DNA of 64,000 nucleotides from Ruminococcus sp. FMBCY1 (lineage in GTDB: Bacteria; Bacillota; Clostridia; Oscillospirales; Acutalibacteraceae): contig NZ_CP074197.1 in NCBI RefSeq assembly GCF_023921805.1, positions 2,170,001 to 2,234,000 of the forward strand. Direction: 5' to 3'. The translations under genes were made by a program, and so were the position numbers. A model generated the notes under the pieces. That model made no database searches. It was not told where the DNA came from and saw nothing but the letters and a program-made list of their open reading frames with translations. Of this stretch, positions 1 to 7,901 are shown one piece after another (the first letter of the stretch is position 1; the number at the start of each line of letters is the position of its first letter).

Positions 1-57
1 TTCGGTAGACATCTCATGAATAAAAATGTTAAGAGAATCAGAGATGCGAAAGTTTAA
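1..57 (+). CDS. C-terminal tail of an unidentified protein
   Basis: An open frame enters from the left edge and ends at the TAA at 55-57 after 18 residues (ends RIRDAKV). The tail is lysine- and arginine-rich and too short to assign. The next gene is YolD-like, and such genes usually follow a Y-family polymerase gene, so this may be the end of a second umuC/dinB-type gene; that is inference from context only. Confidence 0.4.
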   Translation, partial: FGRHLMNKNVKRIRDAKV

Positions 58-112
58 AAATAATGCTTAGTGGCAAAATCCAGTTTGCCGAGTAAAGGAG
101 GTGCTGCAACAG

Positions 113-544
113 ATGGACAATCATTCTTATGATGATATAATCAATCTTCCACATCCGACATCAAGGAACCATCCTCGTATGTCGCTTCACGACAGAGCAG
201 CACAGTTTGCTCCTTTTGCGGCACTTACAGGACACGATGCAGCTATTAAGGAAACTGCAAGGTTAACGGATGAACGGTTAGAGTTGAGCGATGAGGTCAT
301 TATGAAATTGAATGACCAGTTAAATATGATTAGAGATAATATCGGCACAGAACAGGAAGTATCAATAACTTATTTCGTGCCTGATGACAAAAAATCCGGA
401 GGAGCATATCTCACGCATTCCGGTATAGTGAAAAAGATTGATGAATTTGAACGCAAACTGATTATGCAGGATGAAACAGTTATCCCGATTGAACAAATCA
501 GCGAGATACAGGGAGAAATGTTCAGAGGACTATATGAGTCATAG
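113..544 (+). CDS. YolD-like small protein
   Basis: Product of 143 aa. The N-terminal half has the motif HPRMSLHDRAAQFAPFAAL followed by a long charged helix, as in the YolD-like family; these proteins typically sit beside UmuC-type translesion polymerases on phages and conjugative elements and are thought to assist or limit them. The ATG at 113 is chosen over the GTG at 101 because AAAGGAGG lies at 95-102, about 10 bases upstream. The C-terminal half (KSGGAYLTHSGIVKKID, then IPIEQI) looks like a small beta domain. The WYL regulator starts 18 bases downstream. The function is a family-level assignment only. Confidence 0.6.
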   Translation: MDNHSYDDIINLPHPTSRNHPRMSLHDRAAQFAPFAALTGHDAAIKETARLTDERLELSDEVIMKLNDQLNMIRDNIGTEQEVSITYFVPDDKKSGGAYLTHSGIVKKIDEFERKLIMQDETVIPIEQISEIQGEMFRGLYES

Positions 545-561
545 CTTGGAAAGGGCAAACA

Positions 562-1548
562 ATGGAAACAAAACCAAGAATATTATACTTAAAGAAAATA
601 TTAGAGGAACGAACGGACGAGGAACATCCGCTTTCGACGACGCAGCTAATCAATATATTGGCTGATGAATACGGGTTTTCAGCGCATAGAACTACTGTTA
701 CGAAAGACATTGCAGCACTTCAGGAGTTTGGAATGGATATTGTTACTATCCATTCTACTCAAAGCAAATACTTTGTAGCCAATCGTAAGTTTGAATTGCC
801 GGAACTGAAACTGCTGATAGACGCAGTAGAGTCATCGAAGTTCATTACAAAGAAGAAAAGCGAAACTCTGATTGAGAAGATACATACGATGACCAGCCCG
901 GGGCAGGTGGCAAAGTTGAAGCGTAATAACTATGTGGTCAATCGAATTAAGCCGGATAATGAGCAGATATATTACATCATCGACGCTATAAATGACGCCA
1001 TCAACGCAGGTAAACAGATTTCTTTCCAGTATTATGATTATACCGGATTAAAGAAAAAGGTTCTGAAGAATAAGGGCGAGGTATATAAGCTGAGTCCGTA
1101 TAAACTTCTCTGGTGTGGGGACTATTATTATGTTCTCGGATATTCTGAGAAGAAAAGCAAGGTTATCAATTTCAGGGTAGACCGTATTGCTTTCAAGCCA
1201 GAGATATTGGATAAAGATATTGTTCCTATGCCTGATGATTTTGATATTGAGAATTACACAAAGGAAGTTTTCTTTATGTTTTCAGGCGAAAAAGTCCTTG
1301 TGGATTTACGATGTGATAACAGCTTGATGAAAACAATGGTTGACCGTTTCGGCGAGGAAGTAACTACACTTGCTTACGATATGACGTCATTCAGAATACA
1401 GACCGAAGTGTCTGCAAGTCCGACTTTCTTCGGTTGGGTGTTTGGCTTTAATGGCAAGGTACAGATACTTGCACCGGAAAGTGTAAAAGAACAGTACAGA
1501 AAGATGATTGCACAAGCCGATGAGGATATGCAACAAAGCAGAGATTGA
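562..1548 (+). CDS. WYL-domain transcriptional regulator
   Basis: Product of 328 aa. Residues 1-60 form a winged HTH of the DeoR/HTH_11 kind (PLSTTQLINILADEYG, then a recognition-helix region ending TVTKDIAALQ). A WYL domain follows at about 135-215 (ISFQYYDYTG, then YKLSPYKLLWCGDYYYVLGY and INFRVDRI), and a C-terminal WCX-like extension completes it (about 230-325). WYL proteins bind nucleic-acid ligands or ssDNA and often control DNA-damage or defence genes. It starts 18 bases after the YolD-like gene and is probably cotranscribed. Its target is unknown; neighbouring cargo genes are possible. Confidence 0.85.
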   Translation: METKPRILYLKKILEERTDEEHPLSTTQLINILADEYGFSAHRTTVTKDIAALQEFGMDIVTIHSTQSKYFVANRKFELPELKLLIDAVESSKFITKKKSETLIEKIHTMTSPGQVAKLKRNNYVVNRIKPDNEQIYYIIDAINDAINAGKQISFQYYDYTGLKKKVLKNKGEVYKLSPYKLLWCGDYYYVLGYSEKKSKVINFRVDRIAFKPEILDKDIVPMPDDFDIENYTKEVFFMFSGEKVLVDLRCDNSLMKTMVDRFGEEVTTLAYDMTSFRIQTEVSASPTFFGWVFGFNGKVQILAPESVKEQYRKMIAQADEDMQQSRD

Positions 1549-1657
1549 AACGCAGAAAGCGATGTTTTATCTGCAACAAAAGGAAAATTAGGAACATGGA
1601 TTAGAGTAATATGAGTCCGCTTTGCGAAAAGTAATCAGGGAAACGGAGGACAATTCT

Positions 1658-2284
1658 ATGACAGATAACACAAACAAAGGCTTTTGGGAAAGAATGGCAA
1701 GAATATATACTGCATTTATGTCAAAAAACGATACTGCTTATCGGCAAATCTGCAAACTGTCAGAACAGTATATAGACAGTGAGAAGTCTGTCTTGGAATT
1801 GGCTTGCGGAACGGGACAGATTACCTTTTTAATGACAGGAAAATCCGGCTCTTGGGAAGCAACAGATTACTCGGAAAATATGATAATAGAAGCTGAAAAA
1901 CGCAATCAAGGCGAACACAAATGTGAACAGCTCCGCTTTTGTGTGCAGGACGCAACGAATTTGACTTATGAAGATGAAAAATTTGATGTTGTTGTGATTG
2001 CCAATGCATTACATATCATGCCACAACCGGAGAAAGCACTAAAAGAAATACACAGAGTTCTGAAAAAAGACGGAATTTTGTTTGCTCCTACCTTTGTTTA
2101 TGAAAGGGGCTATCCCAAATTGCCGATATGGCTTAAGGAAAAAGCCGGGTTTAAAACCTATCATAAATGGCAAAGCGAAGAACTGAAAGAATATGTCGGT
2201 AGCGAAGGCTTTCAGGTTGTTGGAGCGACATTGATAAAAGGCAAACCACTTTCGGAATATGTATTGGTTGGGAAAAAGGAGTGA
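1658..2284 (+). CDS. Class I SAM-dependent methyltransferase
   Basis: Product of 208 aa with a Rossmann methyltransferase fold: motif I VLELACGTGQITFLM at about residues 47-61, acidic motif II in ATDYSENMI, and a post-II segment VVIANALHIMPQPEKALKEIHRVLK typical of Methyltransf_11/25 enzymes. The ATG at 1658 follows CGGAGGA at 1644-1650. The substrate is unknown. It is tightly followed (4 bases) by a ketopantoate-reductase-like gene and then by a second methyltransferase, so the three look like one small cargo operon. Confidence 0.85.
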   Translation: MTDNTNKGFWERMARIYTAFMSKNDTAYRQICKLSEQYIDSEKSVLELACGTGQITFLMTGKSGSWEATDYSENMIIEAEKRNQGEHKCEQLRFCVQDATNLTYEDEKFDVVVIANALHIMPQPEKALKEIHRVLKKDGILFAPTFVYERGYPKLPIWLKEKAGFKTYHKWQSEELKEYVGSEGFQVVGATLIKGKPLSEYVLVGKKE

Positions 2285-2288
2285 TAAC

Positions 2289-3203
2289 GTGAGAATATTG
2301 ATTATTGGTGCAGGTGTGCTCGGTTCAAATTTGGCACACTCTATGCGAAAAGGAAATGACATAACCATTCTTGCAAGAGGTATAACCTACCAAAATTTAA
2401 AAAACGGTGGACTTGTAATCAAACATAAGTTTGGAAAGAAAACAATAGACTATTTTACTGTTATAGACAAGCTTCAAACAGACGATATTTATGATGCTAT
2501 TTTTGTTGTATCCAGATTTTCATCTTTAGACAGCATTGTTCCAATGATAAAACGCAACAAAAGCAAAAATATCGTGTTTGTAGGTAACAATATGACCGTT
2601 GAGAAATATGAAAATTTGGAGAATAAAAATGTATTGTTTGCATTTTTTAGTGCGGCAGGCAAAAAGTACGACGGCTACATAAATTCCATCTGCCTAAATA
2701 AAATTGAAATCGGAAGGACAGACGGCAAGGATGTTAGTGATAAATTTATAACTTCTATATTTGCAGGTACGAAAATAAAAGTGACGATAGATAATAAAAT
2801 GAATGATTATCTGAAAACACACGCTTGTGCTGTTCTTCCGCTTGTGTTTGCAAGCTATAGAGCAAATGGTAATTTAAAGTTGCTGAAAAAAGATAAAGCG
2901 TATTCGTTAGACATTATGGATGCTATCATCGAAGGTTATGATGTGCTGAAAAAAGCAGGCTATGAAATATTGCCCAAAGGGGAATACGAAACCTGTGTAA
3001 ATAAAAAGAAATTCTGTGCTTGGATGTACAGATTTATGTTTTCTAATTTTATTGGTAAGCTGTGCATATCTGATCACGCAATGAGTGCAAGGGAAGAGTT
3101 TATGATGTTGGAAAGTGAATTTGAAAAGTTGAAGAATGAAACCGGAATTGAAACCGAAGCGTATGATAAGCTGAAAGTGGATTTTTTGCATTATACGAGG
3201 TAA
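2289..3203 (+). CDS. ApbA/PanE-type ketopantoate reductase-like oxidoreductase
   Basis: Product of 304 aa starting with a Rossmann NAD(P)-binding segment (ILIIGAGVLGSNLAH), the signature of the 2-dehydropantoate 2-reductase family. The C-terminal helical half contains DYLKTHACAVLPLVFASY, similar to the family's catalytic domain. The GTG at 2289 is chosen because AAGGAG lies at 2276-2281 overlapping the end of the preceding gene. Family members outside the pantothenate pathway reduce assorted alpha-keto acids or are uncharacterised. No pan genes are nearby, so a coenzyme A role is not supported. Confidence 0.75.
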   Translation: MRILIIGAGVLGSNLAHSMRKGNDITILARGITYQNLKNGGLVIKHKFGKKTIDYFTVIDKLQTDDIYDAIFVVSRFSSLDSIVPMIKRNKSKNIVFVGNNMTVEKYENLENKNVLFAFFSAAGKKYDGYINSICLNKIEIGRTDGKDVSDKFITSIFAGTKIKVTIDNKMNDYLKTHACAVLPLVFASYRANGNLKLLKKDKAYSLDIMDAIIEGYDVLKKAGYEILPKGEYETCVNKKKFCAWMYRFMFSNFIGKLCISDHAMSAREEFMMLESEFEKLKNETGIETEAYDKLKVDFLHYTR

Positions 3204-3215
3204 AGGAGAACGCAT

Positions 3216-4049
3216 ATGAAGTACCACATTGAAAAGAACACCGTTCAGGAAACATTGATTATTCCACTTTACGGAAGAAAGAAATGCACAGAAAAATTCC
3301 CTCAGCTTTTTAAAGACGAAACGGCTGTACGCTTAATCAAACAAATTGATTATGATTTTTCGGAAGTTGAGAAAAAGGGCGACAGTACGATGCAGGAATT
3401 TGGCTTTTTGGAGATTGCTATACGCCAAAACGATTTAGCGTATGAAGTTAAGAAATACTTAAAAAGTCATCCAAACGCCGCAGTTGTAAATCTGGGCTGC
3501 GGTTTGGATAACACGGGAAGAAATTGCGATAACGATTCTTGCCGAATTTATAATATAGATTTTCCCGATGTTATAGAAGTCAGAAATTCTCTGTTACCTG
3601 CCGGAGAGCGTGAAAAGAATATTGCCGCCGATTTGAAAGATACCTCTTGGTTTAATGAAATTCAAGCCGACGGCGGAGTGATTTTCTTCGCTTCGGGAGT
3701 ATTTTATTATTTCCTTACAGAAGATGTAAAAGCGTTGTTTTTGGCAATGGCTGAGCATTTTGCACAAGGTCGTATTGTATTTGACACCTGCGGTAAGACA
3801 GGTGCCAAGATGATATCAAAGACATGGCTCAAACAAGCAGAAATTAAAGATGTAAACGCATATTTTTCCGTTGGAGATGCTCAAAAGGAAATTGCCCATT
3901 GGTCAGACAAATTTGAGGTGTCAAGTAGGGGATATATGCTTGGTTATCAAAGTCTGAATGTGCCGTCGGTCAAAAAAATACATCGCATATTGGCAAAAAT
4001 CGGCGATAATATGATGAAAATGAAGATTGTTAGAATTGATTTCGAATAA
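3216..4049 (+). CDS. Leucine carboxyl methyltransferase/TcmP-family methyltransferase
   Basis: Product of 277 aa. AAVVNLGCGLDNTGRN is motif I of the LCMT/TcmP methyltransferase family, followed by an acidic IYNIDFPDVIEVRNSLLP; ASGVFYYFLTEDVKALF is the family's post-II region. These enzymes O-methylate carboxyl or hydroxyl groups of small molecules or polyketides. AAAGGAG precedes the ATG at 3216 by 8 bases. It closes the three-gene cargo group beginning at 1658. The substrate is unknown. Confidence 0.8.
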   Translation: MKYHIEKNTVQETLIIPLYGRKKCTEKFPQLFKDETAVRLIKQIDYDFSEVEKKGDSTMQEFGFLEIAIRQNDLAYEVKKYLKSHPNAAVVNLGCGLDNTGRNCDNDSCRIYNIDFPDVIEVRNSLLPAGEREKNIAADLKDTSWFNEIQADGGVIFFASGVFYYFLTEDVKALFLAMAEHFAQGRIVFDTCGKTGAKMISKTWLKQAEIKDVNAYFSVGDAQKEIAHWSDKFEVSSRGYMLGYQSLNVPSVKKIHRILAKIGDNMMKMKIVRIDFE

Positions 4050-4066
4050 TACGGAGGAATGATTTT

Positions 4067-4138
4067 ATGTTTAGACCGATGAGAAGAATAAAACAACAGG
4101 TGTCCGATGACGAGTGCAAAAGAGTATGTGAAGCTTGA
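4067..4138 (+). pseudogene. 5' remnant of a pyridoxamine-5'-phosphate-oxidase-like gene
   Basis: A good ribosome site (CGGAGGA at 4052-4058) and ATG at 4067 open a frame reading MFRPMRRIKQQVSDDEC before a TGA at 4136. This matches the conserved start of small FMN-binding proteins of the PPOX family, often annotated as nitroimidazole-resistance-like, but all the rest is missing. An unrelated open frame takes over at about 4107. I read this as a recombination scar fusing two gene ends. Confidence 0.5.
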
Positions 4139-4415
4139 GTACCGGCTTCCAAATGGGCAAGCGGCTAAGTTTTTGAATGAGGCAAAGACATATCTGGGCA
4201 ATCAGCTTGAATGTGAATACGGCGGCGATAGATGTTTCGGCGTTGTTGCAGATATGGATGCTAAGATTGCTCGTGGTGAAATGGTTAGGTTCATGGCTGA
4301 AAACAGTATTGAAAATCCTGAGGATATTAAGAATTTCGACAGACTTGGTTATTCATTCCGGTCTGATTTATCATCAGATACTGAATATGTTTTTGAACGA
4401 AAAATAGAACAATGA
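4107..4415 (+). CDS. Unrecognised protein, possibly a 3' gene fragment
   Basis: The 102-aa frame is well formed (EYRLPNGQAAKFLNEAKTYL, then a Cys-containing ECEYGGDRCFGVV, then acidic helices) but I recognise no family. It overlaps the PPOX-like remnant in another frame and has no ribosome site before its first ATG at 4107. It may therefore be the 3' part of a gene whose start was lost when the two were joined. An inverted repeat follows immediately. Confidence 0.4.
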   Translation: MTSAKEYVKLEYRLPNGQAAKFLNEAKTYLGNQLECEYGGDRCFGVVADMDAKIARGEMVRFMAENSIENPEDIKNFDRLGYSFRSDLSSDTEYVFERKIEQ

Positions 4416-4417
4416 TT

Positions 4418-4454
4418 TATATTAAAGATGCTCAGCATGGGCATCTTTAATATA
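4418..4454 (+). terminator. Inverted repeat, probable terminator
   Basis: A perfect stem of about 14 bp pairs TATATTAAAGATGC (from 4419) with GCATCTTTAATATA (4441-4454) around a loop of about 8 bases. The A/T ends would give a U-rich tail on both strands. It separates the methyltransferase cargo from perR. Confidence 0.6.
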
Positions 4455-4522
4455 ATAATGAGAATTATTACTATTCTGTTGACAATATAATAGTGATGGT
4501 ATATAATCCTTATTAAGAATAA
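4453..4522 (+). promoter_or_regulatory. perR-operon promoter with Fur/PerR-like operators
   Basis: A textbook promoter is present: TTGACA 4479-4484, 17-bp spacer, TATAAT 4502-4507. Just upstream is the palindrome TAATAAT-GAGA-ATTATTA (4453-4470), and over the probable start site is TTATT-AAG-AATAA (4510-4522). Both are AT-rich inverted repeats of the kind bound by Fur/PerR proteins, whose gene follows directly. Autoregulation and peroxide derepression are inferred from the family. Confidence 0.7.
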
Positions 4523-4541
4523 ATCCTAACAAGGAGGACTG

Positions 4542-4949
4542 ATGACAAGTAGGAGAAATACCATTCAAAAAGATCTTGTAAGAAATGCCGTATACGAAAT
4601 GAGAAGACATGTTACAGCAAATGAAGTGTATGAATTTATAAAAGAAGCATATCCATCAATTGGAAAAGGAACTGTATATAGAAATCTTGATATATTGGTA
4701 GAGGAAGGTGCATTAAGAAAGGTTGAAGTTCCGAATGGACCGAACCGATTTGATTTTACATTGAAAAATCATTACCATGTAAGATGTATAAAGTGCGGTG
4801 AAATTTTTGATGTGGATATGGATCAAATACCGAATTTGCTGGAAAGAATTCATAACACTCATGGAATTGAATTTGTGGATTACGATATTTCATTTAAAGG
4901 CATTTGCCCGAAATGCAGGGAGAAGGTAAAGGAGGAACAGCATGGATAG
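4542..4949 (+). CDS. perR: Fur-family repressor, PerR-like
   Basis: Product of 135 aa. The winged HTH covers residues 1-75 ([20 protein letters not shown], then [20 protein letters not shown]). The dimer domain has [14 protein letters not shown], with the His/Asp ligands of the regulatory metal site, and two CxxC pairs (CIKC and CPKC) for the structural zinc. The neighbouring rubrerythrin, superoxide reductase and rubredoxin genes point to PerR (peroxide sensing) rather than iron uptake control. AAGGAGG lies 6 bases before the ATG. The gene overlaps the next one by 8 bases, so it heads that operon. Confidence 0.85.
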   Translation: MTSRRNTIQKDLVRNAVYEMRRHVTANEVYEFIKEAYPSIGKGTVYRNLDILVEEGALRKVEVPNGPNRFDFTLKNHYHVRCIKCGEIFDVDMDQIPNLLERIHNTHGIEFVDYDISFKGICPKCREKVKEEQHG

Positions 4950-6123
4950 GAAAGCAATGTATAAGTTGAGTTATGGACTGTTTATATTGACCGCTAAAGA
5001 AGCAGAAAAAGATAACGGATGCATCATTAATACAGCCATTCAGGCAGCTTCGGAACCAAACCAGTTAAGTGTCTGTGTAAATAAGGCAAATTATACGCAT
5101 GATATGATTCAAAGAACCGGAAAATTTACTGTATCAGTCTTAAGTCAGAAGGCACAATTTGAATTGTTCAAACATTTTGGCTTCCAATCAGGAAGAGATA
5201 CCAATAAGTTTGAAGCATTTGAGCAGTGTGCCAGGGGCACGAATGGTATTTATTATATTACAGAAGGTACAAATGCATACATTTCTGTGACAGTTACTAA
5301 AACAGAGGACTTGGGTTCACATACGATGTTTATCGGTGAGATAACCGATATGGAAGTTTTAAGCAATGTTCCTTCAGTAACATATGATTATTATCAGAAT
5401 AATATTAAGCCTAAGCCACAGGAGGTTGGAAAAACAGAGGACGGTCAGACAATATGGCGTTGCAGAATTTGCGGATATGAATATGTAGGCGAGGAATTAC
5501 CGGATGACTTTATATGTCCTTTGTGCAAGCACCCGGCATCAGATTTTGAAAAAGTAGTAAAGAAAACGGAGGTAAAAGAGATGGCAGAAAACAAATATGC
5601 AGGAACACAGACAGAGAAGAATTTACAGGAGGCATTTGCAGGGGAATCACAGGCAAGAAATAAGTATACCTATTTTGCTTCTGTAGCGAAAAAGGAAGGT
5701 TACGAGCAGATGTCAGCATTGTTTTTAAAGACTGCAGATAATGAGAAAGAACATGCAAAGATGTGGTTCAAGGAATTAGCAGGAATTGGTGATACAAAGG
5801 AAAACCTGGCGGCAGCGGCAGAAGGCGAAAATTATGAGTGGACAGATATGTATGATGGCTTTGCTAAAACAGCTGAGGAAGAAGGATTCCCTGAGCTTGC
5901 AGCAAAATTCAGGGCAGTAGGTGAGATTGAGAAGCACCATGAGGAAAGATATCGTGCACTTCTTAAGAATATTGAAACTGCACAGGTATTTGAAAAGAGC
6001 GAAGTTAAGGTATGGGAATGCCGTAACTGCGGACATATTGTGGTAGGAACTAAGGCGCCTGAAGTATGTCCGGTATGTAATCATCCACAGAGCTATTTTG
6101 AAGTACATGAAGAGAATTATTAA
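4942..6123 (+). CDS. Flavin reductase-rubredoxin-rubrerythrin fusion
   Basis: Product of 393 aa in three parts. Residues 1-155 are an FMN-binding split-barrel flavin reductase domain ([36 protein letters not shown]), as in high-molecular-weight rubredoxins. Residues about 172-208 are a rubredoxin ([19 protein letters not shown]). Residues 214-393 are a full rubrerythrin: a four-helix diiron domain with [26 protein letters not shown] and [12 protein letters not shown], then a terminal rubredoxin (CRNCGHI, CPVCNHP). Electrons could pass from NAD(P)H through FMN and rubredoxin to reduce H2O2 in one chain. A GGAGG followed by an ATG at 5581 would also allow free rubrerythrin to be made from within the gene. 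Confidence 0.9.
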   Translation: MDRKAMYKLSYGLFILTAKEAEKDNGCIINTAIQAASEPNQLSVCVNKANYTHDMIQRTGKFTVSVLSQKAQFELFKHFGFQSGRDTNKFEAFEQCARGTNGIYYITEGTNAYISVTVTKTEDLGSHTMFIGEITDMEVLSNVPSVTYDYYQNNIKPKPQEVGKTEDGQTIWRCRICGYEYVGEELPDDFICPLCKHPASDFEKVVKKTEVKEMAENKYAGTQTEKNLQEAFAGESQARNKYTYFASVAKKEGYEQMSALFLKTADNEKEHAKMWFKELAGIGDTKENLAAAAEGENYEWTDMYDGFAKTAEEEGFPELAAKFRAVGEIEKHHEERYRALLKNIETAQVFEKSEVKVWECRNCGHIVVGTKAPEVCPVCNHPQSYFEVHEENY

Positions 6124-6150
6124 GGAGATGAGATTATTACGAAGAAGAAA

Positions 6151-7095
6151 GTGATTAATTCAAAAAAAGCAGTAATGATAGGCTGTGGCTTTGTTGGTTC
6201 TGCATCGGTATTTGCTCTGATGCAGAGTAGCTTGTTTACAGAGATTGTCCTTATCGATGCAGATAAGAACAAGGCAGAAGGAGAAGCGATGGATATCAGT
6301 CATGGTATTCCATTTGCGAGTCCAATGAAAATATATGCCGGAGATTATGATGATGTGGCTGATGCTGCAATTGTTGTCATATCTGCCGGAGCGGGACAGA
6401 AACCGGGAGAGACAAGGCTTGATCTCGTAAATAAAAATGTAGCAATATTTAAGTCAATCATTCCTGAAATAGCAAAGAGAAATTTTGCAGGTATCATGCT
6501 TGTAGTTGCGAATCCGGTAGATATCCTGACTCAGGTAGCCATAAAGTTATCAGGACTTCCAGAAAACAGGGTTATTGGATCAGGTACTGTGTTAGATAGT
6601 GCCAGATTAAGATATAAGCTTGGTGAGCATTTATCTGTGGACAGCAGGAGTGTTCATGCATTTATAGTAGGTGAGCATGGAGACAGCGAAGTTGTAGCAT
6701 GGTCATCAGCCAATGTATCTGGTGTTCCATTAAGTGAAATGTGTGAAATGCGTGGACATTACAAGCACAAGGAAAACACGGCAGAAATAGCTACAGCAGT
6801 CAAGAACAGTGCTTATGAGATTATAAACAAAAAGCACGCTACATATTATGGAATTGCAATGTCTGTAAAAAGAATCTGCGAAGTGATTATGAGAGATGAA
6901 AAATCAATACTTCCTATATCACACATGATTCATGGAGTATATGATATTGACGGAGTATCGTTAAGTATGCCAGCTATTGTAGGTGCAGATGGTATTGAGT
7001 CTGATATACCTATTAATTTAAGTGGCGAGGAAGCGTTAAAGCTTAAGGAATCTGCAGATTCATTGAAAAAGATTATGGAGACAATTGAATTATAA
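6151..7095 (+). CDS. ldh: L-lactate dehydrogenase
   Basis: Product of about 314 aa of the lactate/malate dehydrogenase family: Rossmann VMIGCGFVGSASVFALMQ, the substrate loop GQKPGETRLDL (Gln at the specificity position favours lactate over malate), the NPVD segment and the catalytic histidine in VGEHGDSEVVAWS. The GTG at 6151 is 23 bases from AAGGAG (6122-6127), which is too far. An in-frame ATT at 6136 has ideal spacing and would give an N-terminus of I/M-TKKK. In this operon it may adjust NADH during oxygen exposure; that is inference. Confidence 0.85.
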   Translation: MINSKKAVMIGCGFVGSASVFALMQSSLFTEIVLIDADKNKAEGEAMDISHGIPFASPMKIYAGDYDDVADAAIVVISAGAGQKPGETRLDLVNKNVAIFKSIIPEIAKRNFAGIMLVVANPVDILTQVAIKLSGLPENRVIGSGTVLDSARLRYKLGEHLSVDSRSVHAFIVGEHGDSEVVAWSSANVSGVPLSEMCEMRGHYKHKENTAEIATAVKNSAYEIINKKHATYYGIAMSVKRICEVIMRDEKSILPISHMIHGVYDIDGVSLSMPAIVGADGIESDIPINLSGEEALKLKESADSLKKIMETIEL

Positions 7096-7122
7096 ATTTT
7101 ACACATGGAAGGAGAAAAAGGC

Positions 7123-7497
7123 ATGGAAGTAAGGTATTATATTTGTAAGCATTGTGGAAACATTGTTGAAAAGGTAAAGGATAAGGGTGTACCTGTAATT
7201 TGTTGCGGAGAACCTATGCAGGAATTAAAAGCCGGAGTGACAGATGCTGCTGCCGAGAAGCATGTACCTGTATATACGGTAGAAGGCAGTCATGTTCATG
7301 TCGTGGTCGGAGAGAAAAAACATCCAATGCTTGAAGAGCATTTCATTGAGTGGATTACATTAAATACAAACCAGGGAATATACAGAAAACAGTTAAATCC
7401 AGGGCAGGAGCCGGTAGCAGATTTTTGTCTTTGCGATGGTGAACAGGTAGAAGAAGTATATGCATATTGTAACCTGCATGGATTATGGAAATGCTAA
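7123..7497 (+). CDS. dfx: Desulfoferrodoxin (superoxide reductase)
   Basis: Product of 124 aa. The N-terminal desulforedoxin-like domain has CKHCGN and VICCGEPM (FeS4 site). The superoxide reductase domain has the His/Cys ligands of the catalytic iron: EKHVP, GSHVHVVVG, HPMLEEHFIEWI and CNLHGLWKC. It reduces superoxide to H2O2, which the rubrerythrin encoded upstream can remove. The ATG at 7123 follows GGAGAAAAAGGC; an upstream ATG at 7105 is less well placed. It is in the perR operon, 27 bases after ldh. Confidence 0.93.
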   Translation: MEVRYYICKHCGNIVEKVKDKGVPVICCGEPMQELKAGVTDAAAEKHVPVYTVEGSHVHVVVGEKKHPMLEEHFIEWITLNTNQGIYRKQLNPGQEPVADFCLCDGEQVEEVYAYCNLHGLWKC

Positions 7498-7588
7498 AAG
7501 CATTTATACATATTAAGGTTACAGAACAACACAAATACAACAGTAATATATGCTGTGTATTAATATATTTATAAGGAGGAACAAACTA

Positions 7589-7747
7589 ATGAAATATGTA
7601 TGTGACGTTTGCGGATGGGAATATGATGAAGAGGAAGGTTATCCTGAAGGTGGTATTGCACCAGGAACAAAGTGGGAGGATGTTCCGGAAGATTTTGAAT
7701 GCCCATTATGTAATGTTGGAAAAGATCAGTTTTCAGAAGTTGAATAG
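7589..7747 (+). CDS. Rubredoxin
   Basis: A 52-aa rubredoxin of standard length with two iron-binding knuckles (YVCDVCGW and ECPLCNVGKDQF) and the usual acidic surface. It is a small electron carrier and the natural donor to superoxide reductase and rubrerythrin in the same operon. AAGGAGG lies 8-9 bases before the ATG at 7589. It is the last gene before a strong terminator. Confidence 0.95.
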   Translation: MKYVCDVCGWEYDEEEGYPEGGIAPGTKWEDVPEDFECPLCNVGKDQFSEVE

Positions 7748-7783
7748 AAGCCTAATCTTGTGTTAAATACGGATGGATAAACC

Positions 7784-7817
7784 AAAACCCTGGTGCGTGA
7801 GCAACAGGGTTTTTTAT
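7784..7817 (+). terminator. Rho-independent terminator of the perR operon
   Basis: Stem AAAACCCTG (7784-7792) pairs with CAGGGTTTT (7805-7813) and is followed by a T run. It closes the perR-rubredoxin operon. Confidence 0.9.
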
Positions 7818-7827
7818 TGCGATATTT

Positions 7828-7869
7828 TGTGATGATATCACAGAAAATAATCTACCTTTTGCTTATAAT
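7828..7869 (+). promoter_or_regulatory. Crp-type operator and promoter of the SDR gene
   Basis: The palindrome TGTGAT-GAT-ATCACA (7828-7842) is centred at 7835. The -10 box TATAAT is at 7864-7869 and there is no good -35 box. The centre is 29 bp before the -10, i.e. near -41 from the expected start, the class II activator position. The same geometry recurs at 8663 and 11974. Confidence 0.75.
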
Positions 7870-7901
7870 GTAGTTAGAAATTAAGTAAGGAGGTAGTCTA
7901 A

